Shown one piece after another: positions 16,765 to 25,552 of a DNA stretch of 64,000 bases. The notes under the pieces are model-generated. The model had not been told where the DNA came from. It saw only the letters and a list, made by a program, of their open reading frames with translations, and made no database searches. The translations under genes were made by a program, and so were the position numbers. Position 1 is the stretch's first letter; every line of letters starts with the position of its first letter. This DNA comes from CAKSHP01 sp045636325 (GTDB taxonomy: Bacteria > Bacillota > Clostridia > UBA1381 > UMGS1253): positions 99,850-163,849 of the forward strand of contig JAZTXH010000009.1 in NCBI GenBank assembly GCA_045636325.1, written 5' to 3'.

Positions 16765-17526
16765 TCATACTTTTACAAGTTCTACCTTGCTTTCTTTTAA
16801 AACATTTTCCCAACTTTCGGAAATCGTCGCATCAGTTATAAGACATTCTATATCTTCAAACCTTGCAAGTTTAGCAAATCCAACTCTGCCAATCTTACTT
16901 TTGTCACATAAATAATACGCACTTTTGGAATTTTTAAGCATACATTTTTTTATGCCGCACTCCTGCTCATTACTTTCAAGGATTCCCGTTTCTTCCATAA
17001 TGCCTTTACTGGAAAAAAACATTTTATCAGCAAAATAATTTTTAGAAATATTATCTTCAGCCAATGTTCCTACAAGGCTCATATTGTGACTAGCAATTCC
17101 GCCAACAGCAATAAGCTTAATGTTTTCACTACCGGCAAGCTCATTCACAACACGAATGGAATTTGTAATGACAGTAATATTTTTTATATTATTTATTTCC
17201 TTTGCCATATAAAAAGTAGTAGTAGACGCATCAAGAAAAACTGTGTCACCAGGCAGTATGTATCCTGCTGCCACTGCAGCAAGCTTTTCCTTTGCATCAA
17301 CATTCGTACGCTTTCTTTTTTCAAGCGAAAGCTCATATGCAGTTGCATCAATTGGAACAGCTCCGCCATGTGTTCGCATTAAACACTCTTGTTTTTCAAG
17401 TTTTTCAAGATCACGTCTTATTGTCTCTTCTGTAACTCCAAGCTCACTGCTTAATCGGCTTACCCATACTGCACCGTTATCAGCAAGCTTTTGAAGTATA
17501 ATCTTCTGACGTTCAAGTGCAAACAT
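16765..17526 (-). CDS. DeoR-family transcriptional regulator
   Basis: 253 aa. N-terminal winged HTH (VSRLSSELGVTEETIRRDLE, then MRTHGGAVP) and a C-terminal sugar-phosphate isomerase-like sensor domain (DTVFLDASTTTFYMA, VITNSIRVVNELA, KMFFSSKGI). Family members sense sugar phosphates; as last gene of the microcompartment operon it most likely responds to fuculose- or rhamnulose-phosphate or DHAP (inference). Direct repeats upstream of both operon promoters are candidate targets. It starts 11 bases after pduL. Confidence 0.92.
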   Translation of the reverse strand: MFALERQKIILQKLADNGAVWVSRLSSELGVTEETIRRDLEKLEKQECLMRTHGGAVPIDATAYELSLEKRKRTNVDAKEKLAAVAAGYILPGDTVFLDASTTTFYMAKEINNIKNITVITNSIRVVNELAGSENIKLIAVGGIASHNMSLVGTLAEDNISKNYFADKMFFSSKGIMEETGILESNEQECGIKKCMLKNSKSAYYLCDKSKIGRVGFAKLARFEDIECLITDATISESWENVLKESKVELVKV

Positions 17527-17537
17527 ATATCTGTCTC

Positions 17538-18212
17538 CTACTTCTGAATTATTCTTACCTTGTTTCCATTCTTGAGGCCGGCTGAGTTTGCATCATCAGT
17601 ATCAATATGCATCTCAACATTAAAATCATCACGAACTCGAACCTGAACACCATAAAATTTTGTAGTTTTTAAGTTTTCGCCTTCTATCATAACGTCAACA
17701 TAATCATTATCCTTAATGGCGTGCTTTTCGGCATATTCAGGAGTTAAGTGTATATGGCGGTTGGCAATGATAACGCCTTCCTTTAAATATACGCTACCCT
17801 TAGGTCCTACAATAACCAGTTTTTCCGAACCCTTAATTTCACCTGAAGGTCTCACCGGAGGGCTAACCTTTAAAACAAACGTATCTGTTCTTGAAATTTC
17901 TACTTGAGTATTTTTTCTTACCGGACCCAAAACCCTTACCTTTTCTATACTTTTCAGTGATGGACCAACCAAAGTAACAAACTCATTTGAAGCATACTCT
18001 CTGCCCATAAGAGTTTTAAACTTTGTAAGCTCATATCCTTTACCGAAAAGAGTGTCTAAATCTTCACGGCTAAGGTGAATGTGTCTTTGTGACACACCTA
18101 CCTTAATCTCTCCATCATCAGATTCCTTATCACTTGCCTGCGGTGCACCGCTTTTATTTATATCAGCAATAACTTCTGCTACTATCTTTTCAATCTGTGC
18201 TGCATCGTACAT
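17538..18212 (-). CDS. pduL: Phosphotransacylase PduL with N-terminal encapsulation peptide
   Basis: Converts propionyl-CoA and phosphate to propionyl-phosphate inside the microcompartment, regenerating CoA. 224 aa: residues 1-20 form an amphipathic helix (AAQIEKIVAEVIADI) of the encapsulation type, a linker follows, then two PduL domains with zinc/CoA-site motifs SQRHIHLSREDL and NRHIHLTPEY. The presence of the targeting helix marks the microcompartment form rather than a housekeeping PduL. No acetate/propionate kinase gene is in the window. Confidence 0.93.
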   Translation of the reverse strand: MYDAAQIEKIVAEVIADINKSGAPQASDKESDDGEIKVGVSQRHIHLSREDLDTLFGKGYELTKFKTLMGREYASNEFVTLVGPSLKSIEKVRVLGPVRKNTQVEISRTDTFVLKVSPPVRPSGEIKGSEKLVIVGPKGSVYLKEGVIIANRHIHLTPEYAEKHAIKDNDYVDVMIEGENLKTTKFYGVQVRVRDDFNVEMHIDTDDANSAGLKNGNKVRIIQK

Positions 18213-18229
18213 TTATTTCACCTCACAAA

Positions 18230-18877
18230 TTACTCATTCATATCAAAAAACTTAACAATTTCGCCTGATACATTTGCAATAACTTCACAACCGTATACCT
18301 TACCAAGCCTTGATGCCGCATTACTGCCGTTTTCCAAAGCTGATTTAACATCAGAAACTCTGCCCGCAATGATAAATGTACAAAGTCTGCCTCCAAGGCG
18401 CTTTTCTGTATGCACAAGGCGTATGTTTGCCGCCTTAAGCATATTGTCAAGACCTTCTATAGATGCAACAAGCCCCTGAACCTCCAAAAGACCAATGGCA
18501 CCTGTATAGCTCGGCACAAATTCCCCTTTTCTTGATTTTTCAAGGTTTTCTTTAAAATGCTTGTTGTATTTATCTTTATTTATATCTGCAAGATACGCCA
18601 TCTTGTCCACAGTATCCTCAGGTCTTGGAATAACATGAGAAACAATAAACTTTCCGCAATCCTTTGCATAAGCGCTTCCTGCTTCAACAGCCGCGTTAAC
18701 TGCATCGACATTGCCCTCTATCTTTACCACCATAACAAGCGGTGCAGGCACATCTGTTCTTATTGGTCTGTTTCTGTCAAAAGCGACAATCTGAACGTCA
18801 GCCGCTTTTGCTGCTGTGTCTGCCACACAAACCGCAGTTGTAAAGCTGTAAACCTCAATCAAACCTAATGCTTTCAT
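18230..18877 (-). CDS. Trimeric shell protein BMC-T (tandem BMC domains)
   Basis: 215 aa with two fused Pfam-00936-type domains: residues 1-100 (KALGLIEVYSFTTAV, VSHVIPRPED) and 125-205 (GAIGLLEVQGLVASIEGLD, GSNAASRLGKVYG), joined by a charged helical linker. Trimers of such proteins take the place of hexamers in the shell and often form larger, gated pores. No iron-sulfur cysteine of the PduT type at the pore. Located between pduP and pduL. Confidence 0.9.
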   Translation of the reverse strand: MKALGLIEVYSFTTAVCVADTAAKAADVQIVAFDRNRPIRTDVPAPLVMVVKIEGNVDAVNAAVEAGSAYAKDCGKFIVSHVIPRPEDTVDKMAYLADINKDKYNKHFKENLEKSRKGEFVPSYTGAIGLLEVQGLVASIEGLDNMLKAANIRLVHTEKRLGGRLCTFIIAGRVSDVKSALENGSNAASRLGKVYGCEVIANVSGEIVKFFDMNE

Positions 18878-18894
18878 TTATAACACTCTCCGTA

Positions 18895-20322
18895 TCAAAC
18901 AATATGTAGTCCGTCAGCCATTACGCATCTTCTCTGACGAGTAAAGCTTCTTGCTGATGTAATACCCTCACCGGTAGGTCCTGCAATAGTAAATGTTGTA
19001 TGACCTTCACCCCCTGCACCGATACCTGCATAAGAAGGAGCATTCTTAACAAATATTGTTGTTTCAACTGCACGCGCAAATGCGGTAAGTCTGTCAACAT
19101 TCTTTGAATGAATATGTGCACTGTGGCGGTTGCCATGTTCTGCCTTAACTGCCATATTTATAGCTTCTTCAATATCATTAACTCTAACAATAGCAAGAAT
19201 TGGCATCATCATTTCAACCTGAACAAAAGGATGATTTTCTTCTGTTTCACAAATAATCAGTTTAGCATCAGCCTCAATTCCAAGCTCTTTTAAGAACTTC
19301 TTTGCATCTTTTCCTACCCATTTTTTATTTATAGAATATTTACCGTCTTTTTCAACAAGACAAAGCTTAACCAAATCATCAATCTGCTTACCCTTAAGAA
19401 GATATGCACCTGCATCCTGCATGTAAGCAACCAGCTGGTCTGTAATACTTGCAAATGCAAAACATTCTTTTTCTGCAATACAGGGAAGGTTATTGTCAAA
19501 GCTTGCACCTGCAACAATATCAGATGCCGCCTTTTTAATATCAGCAGTATCATCTACTATAACAGGAGGATTGCCTGCACCAGCACCTATTGCCTTCTTG
19601 CCTGAAGACAAAAGTGCACGCACAACGCCTGGGCCACCTGTTGCAACAAGCATCTTTACAAGAGGAGATGCCATCATTTCATCTGAGCTTTCCTTTGTAG
19701 GCTGCTCTACTGAAACAACTAAATTTTCAGGACCGCCTGCTTCAAGAATTGCGCGGTTTACCAAATCAACTGCGTAATTTGCTGTTTTGCACGCATTAGG
19801 GTGGGGATTGAAAACAACTGCGTTACCGCCTGCAATCATACCCATTGAGTTACATAAAACTGTTTCACTGGGATTTGTAGAAGGTGTTATACTTCCAATA
19901 ACGCCGTAAGGTGCCATCTCTATAAGTGTAAGACCTGCATCGCCTGTAAATACCTTCGGCTCCAAATCCTCTGTACCAGGAGTCTTTTTTGCCACAAGCT
20001 GATGCTTGATAATCTTATCAGGCACATTACCCATACCTGTTTCTTCAACACCAAGCTTTGCCATTTCTTCTGCTTCCTGTAATGTAAGCTTTCTAATATT
20101 TGAAATCATCTGTTCTCTCTGCTCAACTGTATATGAGCGGAACTGAGCATATGCCTTACCTACTGCATCCAAAGCTTCGCCCATTGTTTTAAATACACCC
20201 TTCTGCGCATGACACTTGCAGTCACCACCGCAACTGCCGCCACAAGAACATTTGCTCTCGCCATCCATAACGCTCATAACTGCTTCAACAATTTTTGATA
20301 ACTGTGTTTCATCAATCTTCAT
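18895..20322 (-). CDS. pduP: CoA-acylating aldehyde dehydrogenase PduP/EutE type, Cys-rich N-terminal tag
   Basis: Oxidises propanal (or another aldehyde) to acyl-CoA with NAD. 475 aa: encapsulation helix at residues 4-19 (DETQLSKIVEAVMSVM), then a glycine/cysteine cluster with Cys at 25, 27, 31, 35 and 37, then the dehydrogenase. Catalytic Cys281 lies in NNLPCIAEKE; NAD/CoA regions ITPSTNPSET and GAGAGNPPVIVD are present. The five-cysteine segment beside the tag could bind a metal or form crosslinks; the aldolase of the same operon has a comparable segment. Confidence 0.94.
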   Translation of the reverse strand: MKIDETQLSKIVEAVMSVMDGESKCSCGGSCGGDCKCHAQKGVFKTMGEALDAVGKAYAQFRSYTVEQREQMISNIRKLTLQEAEEMAKLGVEETGMGNVPDKIIKHQLVAKKTPGTEDLEPKVFTGDAGLTLIEMAPYGVIGSITPSTNPSETVLCNSMGMIAGGNAVVFNPHPNACKTANYAVDLVNRAILEAGGPENLVVSVEQPTKESSDEMMASPLVKMLVATGGPGVVRALLSSGKKAIGAGAGNPPVIVDDTADIKKAASDIVAGASFDNNLPCIAEKECFAFASITDQLVAYMQDAGAYLLKGKQIDDLVKLCLVEKDGKYSINKKWVGKDAKKFLKELGIEADAKLIICETEENHPFVQVEMMMPILAIVRVNDIEEAINMAVKAEHGNRHSAHIHSKNVDRLTAFARAVETTIFVKNAPSYAGIGAGGEGHTTFTIAGPTGEGITSARSFTRQRRCVMADGLHIV

Positions 20323-20377
20323 ATCACATTGCTCCTGTCTTTAAAAATATCTATCACAAAAAACTTAATTTTCTACT

Positions 20378-20926
20378 TTATAAAATTGCCTGCCATAGCT
20401 TTTTATCGGGATTTGCAATAACAGAACTATCAAGAAACATTCCTGCTCCGCCTGCTTTTTCTTTTGCACGTTCAATTGCCGCACTTACAGCTGCAATTTC
20501 ACCTGTTATAAGCATATAGCTCTTACCGCACATTCCCCTTGCAAGCCTTAACTCTATAAGCTCAACCATGCTGGTCTTTGCCGCTTCATCTGCTGCAACA
20601 ATCATACTTGCCGCACTGTATGTTTCCAAAACACCCAGCGCCTTTGCATTCTCAATCTCACCGGTACCATATATTGCAGGAATAACCGACTCGTGAGGAT
20701 TACCAAGAACAAAGCTGTCAATCATTTTATCACCACATAAGCTTTTAGCCGCATCCACACAAGCACGCACCGCACTTATCTCCCCCGAAAAAAGCATAAT
20801 ATACTTACCCGGACACACCGTCTGAGCTTCAATAATTTCCACTTCAGCAGTTTTAACAACCATATCAGCAGCATACATACCTGCCGAAACAGTCTGATAT
20901 TCTATCATTCCAATTGCACTTCTCAT
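20378..20926 (-). CDS. pduT: PduT-like BMC-T shell protein with pore Cys38
   Basis: 182 aa, two BMC domains. Using ATG 20926 (GGAGGAGA eight bases upstream; an earlier GTG at 20947 lacks a site) the motif TVCPGKY places cysteine at residue 38, the position that holds a 4Fe-4S cluster at the trimer pore in PduT. Its gene lies directly after pduS, the partner flavin/iron-sulfur protein, supporting electron passage across the shell. Confidence 0.9.
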   Translation of the reverse strand: MRSAIGMIEYQTVSAGMYAADMVVKTAEVEIIEAQTVCPGKYIMLFSGEISAVRACVDAAKSLCGDKMIDSFVLGNPHESVIPAIYGTGEIENAKALGVLETYSAASMIVAADEAAKTSMVELIELRLARGMCGKSYMLITGEIAAVSAAIERAKEKAGGAGMFLDSSVIANPDKKLWQAIL

Positions 20927-20943
20927 ATTATTCTCTCCTCCGC

Positions 20944-22275
20944 TCACGCATCAATCACAACAAACCTGTCGCATACTTCTTTTACTTTTCCGCTGACAGA
21001 TGCATGAATGTCTGTTCCTAAAGCATCTAAGGGTGCTTTGGCAATAACATCGCCCAAATTCACCTTGTCGCCTTTTTTAACAACCGGCACGCAACCCGCA
21101 CCGATATTTTGCGCCATTGAAATCTTTACTCGTTTGATTTTCAATTCTTCTTCCGTTAATTTTGCTTCTCTATCATATTTTTTAAGATTTAATCTTGCCG
21201 TTAATCTTGACATAGACACTCTACGGTAAGAAAAATCCTTCTTTTCGTCTTTAAGTTCACGTTTTGGTGGCTTTATGCCATTTTTTCTAAGCCCGCTTCT
21301 GTACTCATCAATAAGAGTCTTTGGCGAAAGCATTTGATTACAAGCAAACATCTCACACAAGCCGCACTGCGAACAAAAGAATGTGTCAAGCATTGCGTCT
21401 GTATCAAGCACTGTTCCCGAAGACGCTGCATGCATAAAAACAGCTGGGTCAATTGGGTATCCCAATGCATTTCTTGGGCATAAATCCGTGCACATTCTGC
21501 ACTGACAACACGCACTCATTGCCCTTTTCATACCGATAGACGGATTAATCAGCCTTTTTGTAACTATATTATGTTCTTTTGGCATAACAAGAATTGCATT
21601 GCTTGTTTTAGTTACCGTATCAGTTTCGTTTACTATTCTGCCCGTCATAGGACCACCGCCTATCAACACACAGTTTTCTATAGTTTTTCCACCACAAAGC
21701 TCTATAAGCTCACCATATGTTGTACCAATCGGCACTTTTAAGGTTTTTGCCGTTTCTACCTCACCTGTAACAGTTACATATTTATGGGTAACCGGCAATT
21801 TTTCCTCTACTGCATTATAAATGTTTAATACTGTTTCAACATTAAATACTATACATCCTATCTGAATAGGAATTCCCCCCGGCGGAACACGTTTCTTTGT
21901 TGCCTCATGAATTAAAACAACCTCGTCTCCGGCAGGATATATTTCAGGCAAAGTGCACACGCTTACACCTTCGAAAGCGTCAATATAACTCATAACTGAA
22001 TCATAAGCTTCTTTGTATGAGCCTTTAAGACAAATTATTACTTCCTTTGCCGAAACCGCTTTTTTTATAAGGTCAAGACCTTTTAAAATTTCCAGGGCAT
22101 AATTTGCCAGAAGCTGACGGTGAAGTTTTAAAAGCGGCTCACATTCAGCACAATTCAAAAGGATAGTTTGCGCTCTTTCGTCAAGCTTAGCATAGCTTGG
22201 AAAGCCCGCACCACCGGCACCTGCTATTCCGTTGTCTTTTAAAATTCCTTTTAGCTCTTCAAGCTTCATTTGCAT
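20944..22275 (-). CDS. pduS: RnfC-like microcompartment NADH/electron-transfer protein PduS
   Basis: 443 aa. N-terminal Rossmann/FMN region GAGGAGFPSYAKL, NADH-binding part EPYNLL-like CAECEPLLKLHRQ, SLBB domain (VTGEVETAKTLKVPIG), then two ferredoxin cysteine sets (CCQCRMCTDLCP and CSQCGLCEMFACNQ) and a C-terminal barrel-sandwich segment. Known role: moves electrons from NADH or cobalamin reductase partners; in a B12-independent system it may vent reducing equivalents through PduT. Start ATG 22275 or 22269. Confidence 0.9.
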   Translation of the reverse strand: MQMKLEELKGILKDNGIAGAGGAGFPSYAKLDERAQTILLNCAECEPLLKLHRQLLANYALEILKGLDLIKKAVSAKEVIICLKGSYKEAYDSVMSYIDAFEGVSVCTLPEIYPAGDEVVLIHEATKKRVPPGGIPIQIGCIVFNVETVLNIYNAVEEKLPVTHKYVTVTGEVETAKTLKVPIGTTYGELIELCGGKTIENCVLIGGGPMTGRIVNETDTVTKTSNAILVMPKEHNIVTKRLINPSIGMKRAMSACCQCRMCTDLCPRNALGYPIDPAVFMHAASSGTVLDTDAMLDTFFCSQCGLCEMFACNQMLSPKTLIDEYRSGLRKNGIKPPKRELKDEKKDFSYRRVSMSRLTARLNLKKYDREAKLTEEELKIKRVKISMAQNIGAGCVPVVKKGDKVNLGDVIAKAPLDALGTDIHASVSGKVKEVCDRFVVIDA

Positions 22276-22300
22276 TTACCCCATTTGTCTGATTCTATTA

Positions 22301-22567
22301 TTATAAGTTCACCCAGTCATCAACGATACCTACGATAGCGGCATCAACCGGTGAAGTGTCCATACTGCAACCTATTCTTGCTGCGCTTCCAGTTGCAATC
22401 AAAACAATTTCACCTATTCCGGCACCAACGTTATCAACAGCAACTATTCTGCCTTCGCCCATGCCTTCCATGGGTGAAACTATTAAAAACTTACTTCCAA
22501 CAAGATTTTCATTTTTTCGTGTCGCAACAACACTTCCTACAACCTTACCAACAATCATGAATTTCAC
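22301..22567 (-). CDS. Pentameric shell vertex protein EutN/CcmL family
   Basis: 88 aa, the usual size. Core MIVGKVVGSVVATRKNE, GSKFLIVSPM, VAVDNVGAGIGEIVLIATGSAAR and DAAIVGIVD are typical of BMC-P proteins that cap the twelve shell vertices. Start is GTG 22567 or the ATG at 22558 (MIVGKV), which fits family members better. Confidence 0.93.
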   Translation of the reverse strand: MKFMIVGKVVGSVVATRKNENLVGSKFLIVSPMEGMGEGRIVAVDNVGAGIGEIVLIATGSAARIGCSMDTSPVDAAIVGIVDDWVNL

Positions 22568-22658
22568 CCGTTTCCTTATAAAGTAAGCCTATATTATGGC
22601 AGACGGATTTAAAAGTCCGCCTGCCATTTTTAACAGGCACATAAATTTACCTTGCTAA

Positions 22659-23063
22659 TCAAATAGCGGGTAAAATCTTTTCAACGTCACCGTGAGGTCT
22701 GGGAATTACGTGTACAGCTACTAATTCACCAAGCTTTGATGCAGAGCTGGAACCTGCCTCTACAGCAGCTTTAACCGCACCTACGTCACCTCTTATCATA
22801 ACGCTTAGAAGACCGCTACCGATTTTCTCTGTACCAACCAAAGTAACGTTTGCAGCCTTTAACATTGCGTCAGCAGCCTCTACTGCTGCAACTAAACCTC
22901 TTGTTTCTACCATACCTAATGCTTCCATTGCCATTTTTACTTCCTCCTTTATTTTTTCCTTTACTTCATCTTTTATTTCATTAACCGCTGCAGTTGCAGT
23001 CGGCTTATCAGCTCTTACGCTTTTTGCACGGCTTCTTTTTGCCGGCGTCTTTTTTTCTTCCAT
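22659..23063 (-). CDS. BMC-H shell protein with 43-residue basic/coiled N-terminal extension and internal start
   Basis: 134 aa. Residues 44-134 are a canonical hexameric BMC-H (MAMEALGMVETRGLV, VHVIPRPHGDVEKI). Residues 1-43 are extra: a Lys/Arg/Ala-rich stretch (PAKRSRAKSVRADKP) and an acidic amphipathic helix (NEIKDEVKEKIKEEVK). Met44 is preceded by a near-perfect AAAGGAGG site six bases away, read in frame as KEEVK, so both a long and a short 91-aa form are predicted. The long start also has a site (AGGGGTGAT). Extensions of BMC-H are usually C-terminal; this one could bind cargo or nucleic acid. Confidence 0.92.
   Translation of the reverse strand: MEEKKTPAKRSRAKSVRADKPTATAAVNEIKDEVKEKIKEEVKMAMEALGMVETRGLVAAVEAADAMLKAANVTLVGTEKIGSGLLSVMIRGDVGAVKAAVEAGSSSASKLGELVAVHVIPRPHGDVEKILPAI
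22934..22950 (-). promoter_or_regulatory. Internal ribosome-binding site and start for short BMC-H
   Basis: AAAGGAGGAA (22941-22950), GTAAAA spacer partly shared, then ATG at 22932-22934. The initiation gives a protein the same length (91 aa) and N-terminus (MAMEALGMVETRG versus MAQEALGMVETRG) as the neighbouring BMC-H. Confidence 0.75.
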
Positions 23064-23079
23064 TTTAAATCACCCCTGA

Positions 23080-23355
23080 TTAAAATTTGGGTAAAATCTT
23101 TTCAACATCAGCGTGGGGTCTGGGGATTACATGTACAGCTACTAATTCTCCAAGCTTTGATGCAGCATTTGCACCAACTTCTGTAGCAGCTTTAACTGCG
23201 CCAACGTCACCTCTTACCATAACACTTACAAGACCGCTACCAATCTTTTCTGTGCCGATTAAAACAACCTCTGCTGCTTTAACCATTGCATCTGCAGCCT
23301 CTACTGCTGCTGTTAAACCTCTTGTTTCTACCATACCTAATGCTTCCTGTGCCAT
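23080..23355 (-). CDS. Hexameric shell protein BMC-H
   Basis: 91 aa, single BMC domain (MAQEALGMVETRGLTAAVE, KIGSGLVSVMVRGDVG, VHVIPRPHADVEKI). Likely a main shell tile. About 80 percent alike by eye to the domain of the next gene downstream, indicating tandem duplication. Strong AGGAGG site. Confidence 0.95.
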   Translation of the reverse strand: MAQEALGMVETRGLTAAVEAADAMVKAAEVVLIGTEKIGSGLVSVMVRGDVGAVKAATEVGANAASKLGELVAVHVIPRPHADVEKILPKF

Positions 23356-23394
23356 TTTTAAATTCCTCCTCTAAATATATACTTAATTTTAAAA

Positions 23395-24999
23395 TTATTC
23401 ATTTATTATAGCAACCTTCAAGCCTTCCATCTTGAGGTTAGTCTGAAGTGCTTCATTTATTTTGTCTAAAGGATACTTATGAGTAATAAGATCCTTCATG
23501 GGAAGACCTATCCCCTTTGCTCTCTTTAAGAAATCAAATGTTGTTGCATAGTCTCTTAAAGTGTAAACCCATGAACCTACAACGGTAATCTCTTTTGAAC
23601 AAATGTCAAAGTGAGGGTTAATTGTTGCGTCGCCACCGTTTATAAAGAAACCAAGCTCACAAAGACCGCCGCCGTTTCTTATAAACTTATAGATATTTGC
23701 ATGTGCAACGGGTGAACCGGTACACTGAAATGCAAAGTCTGCACTGTAACCGCCAAAGCTGTCACATACAGCATTACTAAGAGCTTCAATACCCTTATGG
23801 TCTTTAAAGTTTACACCCTTTGTAGCACCCATTTTCAAAGCAAAATCAAGTCTCTTTTGCTCGCCGTCAACTGCAGTGATGTTTTCAATACCCATAGTGC
23901 GAAGTATTGCAATACAGATAAGACCAATAGGTCCGCACCCCTGAACAACAACTCTGCTGTTAAACTTCAAAATGCCTGTTGTCTTTGCACGCTCAACAGC
24001 GTGAATCAAAACTGCACATGGCTCGATAAGAATTCTTGAATCCAAATCAAGGTCACTTACGTTAAACACTGTAGAGCCGCCGCGTACTACTATGTAATCT
24101 GCAAACCAACCGTTAAGATGAATATCATCGTCCGGTAAAAGTCCGTATACATCAGCACCGCCAACATTCTGCTTATTGAGGTCAAACATTGTTATATCGG
24201 GGTTGTCTTTAAATATCATGCAAGTAACAACCTTGTCACCGATATTCAAAGGCTTGCCCGCACTGTCAACCTTAACATTCTTACCCATTTTTACAACCTC
24301 ACCTGTACCTTCATGGCCAAGTAATACAGGAATAAGACCAAATGGGTCGCGCTTATACTCATGAGCATCTGTACCGCAAACGCCACAACCTTCAACCTTA
24401 ACTAAAATATCGTCATCACCAAGCTCGGGAATGGGATATTCAACAATGTCAAAATGTTCAGGCTTTGTAAGCATAGCTGCTTTACTCTTTGCAGGAATTG
24501 GACCGCTTGTCTTTTTTGTTTCTGTGCTTCCACTCATCTGCGATAAAACACGCTTAACTATTTCTTCTATGTTTGAAGAATTAACTTCCATTGAGACACT
24601 TCCTTTCCTATTTTCTTTTTTGTCAAAATACAAAGCTTTCCTTTTTGTGTTTTTTTCATACCTTACCATTTCATCAGGTGTACTTACCAAAATTACTTTT
24701 TCTTTTTCGGAAATTTTTTCAAATCGCAAATCCGGTTTTCCTTTATACATTATAAAGCTTACATCACCTGCTATCTTTATAAAGCCCTGATTCGACAAAG
24801 GTAAGCCCAGAGCTGCTTTATCCAAAGCTGCTTCTTCGCTTTTTGAAAGTTCATACGCGCCAAACTTACGCATGGCAAACCTGAATCTTTCATCTGCTTC
24901 GCCCGACAGAAACACAACTGCCGACTTATTATTTTTTATAATATCTTCAGCAAGAAGACGGCAAGAATATAAACTGTCCGTATAGTATGCATTTGCCAT
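23395..24999 (-). CDS. Zinc alcohol dehydrogenase with encapsulation helix, fused behind an unknown 136-aa domain
   Basis: 534 aa. Residues about 155-534 are a medium-chain zinc dehydrogenase: VEGCGVCGTDAHEY (catalytic zinc Cys), GHEGTGEVVKMGKNV, Rossmann VVQGCGPIGLICIA. Residues 138-152 (NSSNIEEIVKRVLSQM) are an encapsulation helix, normally N-terminal. Residues 1-136 (MANAYYTDSLYSCRLLAED, GDVSFIMYKGKPDL) are an alpha/beta-looking domain I do not recognise. Met137 has its own strong site, so a 398-aa dehydrogenase is also predicted. Role: reducing propanal to propanol and/or lactaldehyde to 1,2-propanediol with NADH. The fusion may come from loss of a stop between two genes. Confidence 0.88.
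   Translation of the reverse strand: MANAYYTDSLYSCRLLAEDIIKNNKSAVVFLSGEADERFRFAMRKFGAYELSKSEEAALDKAALGLPLSNQGFIKIAGDVSFIMYKGKPDLRFEKISEKEKVILVSTPDEMVRYEKNTKRKALYFDKKENRKGSVSMEVNSSNIEEIVKRVLSQMSGSTETKKTSGPIPAKSKAAMLTKPEHFDIVEYPIPELGDDDILVKVEGCGVCGTDAHEYKRDPFGLIPVLLGHEGTGEVVKMGKNVKVDSAGKPLNIGDKVVTCMIFKDNPDITMFDLNKQNVGGADVYGLLPDDDIHLNGWFADYIVVRGGSTVFNVSDLDLDSRILIEPCAVLIHAVERAKTTGILKFNSRVVVQGCGPIGLICIAILRTMGIENITAVDGEQKRLDFALKMGATKGVNFKDHKGIEALSNAVCDSFGGYSADFAFQCTGSPVAHANIYKFIRNGGGLCELGFFINGGDATINPHFDICSKEITVVGSWVYTLRDYATTFDFLKRAKGIGLPMKDLITHKYPLDKINEALQTNLKMEGLKVAIINE
24589..24609 (-). promoter_or_regulatory. Internal ribosome-binding site and start for short alcohol dehydrogenase
   Basis: AGGAAAGGAAG (24599-24609) followed by TGTCTCA and ATG (24589-24591), read in frame as NRKGSVSM within the long protein. 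The initiated form begins with the encapsulation helix, as expected for microcompartment dehydrogenases. Confidence 0.75.
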
Positions 25000-25014
25000 T
25001 TTCCCGCCTCCGTT

Positions 25015-25512
25015 TTATAACTTTAAAATTTCTCTTTCGAACACTTCCTTACCATACTGCGAAAGAAAACTGTCCTGCTCTTCACTTCCGCCGCTGACTC
25101 CAATACCGCCTATTACCTTGTCTCCTACTTTTAAAACACAACCACCGCCGAAAATAACAATCTTACCTTCGTTGGTAAACTGTATTCCGTAAAGAGATTC
25201 CCCCGGCTGTGCAAGTGGCTTTAAAACTGAAGTATCCATCTTTAATGATACAACCGTAAATGCTTTATTAACCGCCACATCATAGCTTGCAATATATGCA
25301 TCATCCATACATTCAACTAACACACACCGCGCTGCTTTATTGGAAATCGCAACCACAACTGACATACCCATCTCTTTTGCCTTTTGCCTTACTTGACTTG
25401 AAATCTTTTGCGCAAGCTCAAGAGACATATCATCAATTCCAGCACATGTACTGCCACGGAGCTTTTCAATTGTCTTTTTCACAATTTCTTCTATTTTCTT
25501 GCTGTCTGTCAT
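25015..25512 (-). CDS. PduO C-terminal/GlcG-like (DUF336) protein with encapsulation helix
   Basis: 165 aa. N-terminal amphipathic helix (SKKIEEIVKKTIEKL) is followed by a heme-degrading/GlcG-type domain: SLELAQKISSQVRQKAKEMG, AVNKAFTVVSLKM, GGGCVLKVGDKVIGGIGVSG. In Pdu systems this domain is the C-terminal part of PduO; the adenosyltransferase part is absent here, in line with a B12-independent dehydratase. Function in the lumen unknown, possibly flavin or heme handling. Confidence 0.87.
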   Translation of the reverse strand: MTDSKKIEEIVKKTIEKLRGSTCAGIDDMSLELAQKISSQVRQKAKEMGMSVVVAISNKAARCVLVECMDDAYIASYDVAVNKAFTVVSLKMDTSVLKPLAQPGESLYGIQFTNEGKIVIFGGGCVLKVGDKVIGGIGVSGGSEEQDSFLSQYGKEVFEREILKL

Positions 25513-25552
25513 AAGTCTCCGCCCTTCTTAAAGCAGTTTCTTCCCATTTATA

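Noticed and set aside
23395..24999. Frameshift or sequencing error creating the dehydrogenase fusion
   Set aside because: Both parts are in one uninterrupted frame with coherent protein sequence throughout; a missing stop codon cannot be excluded, but no frameshift is needed.
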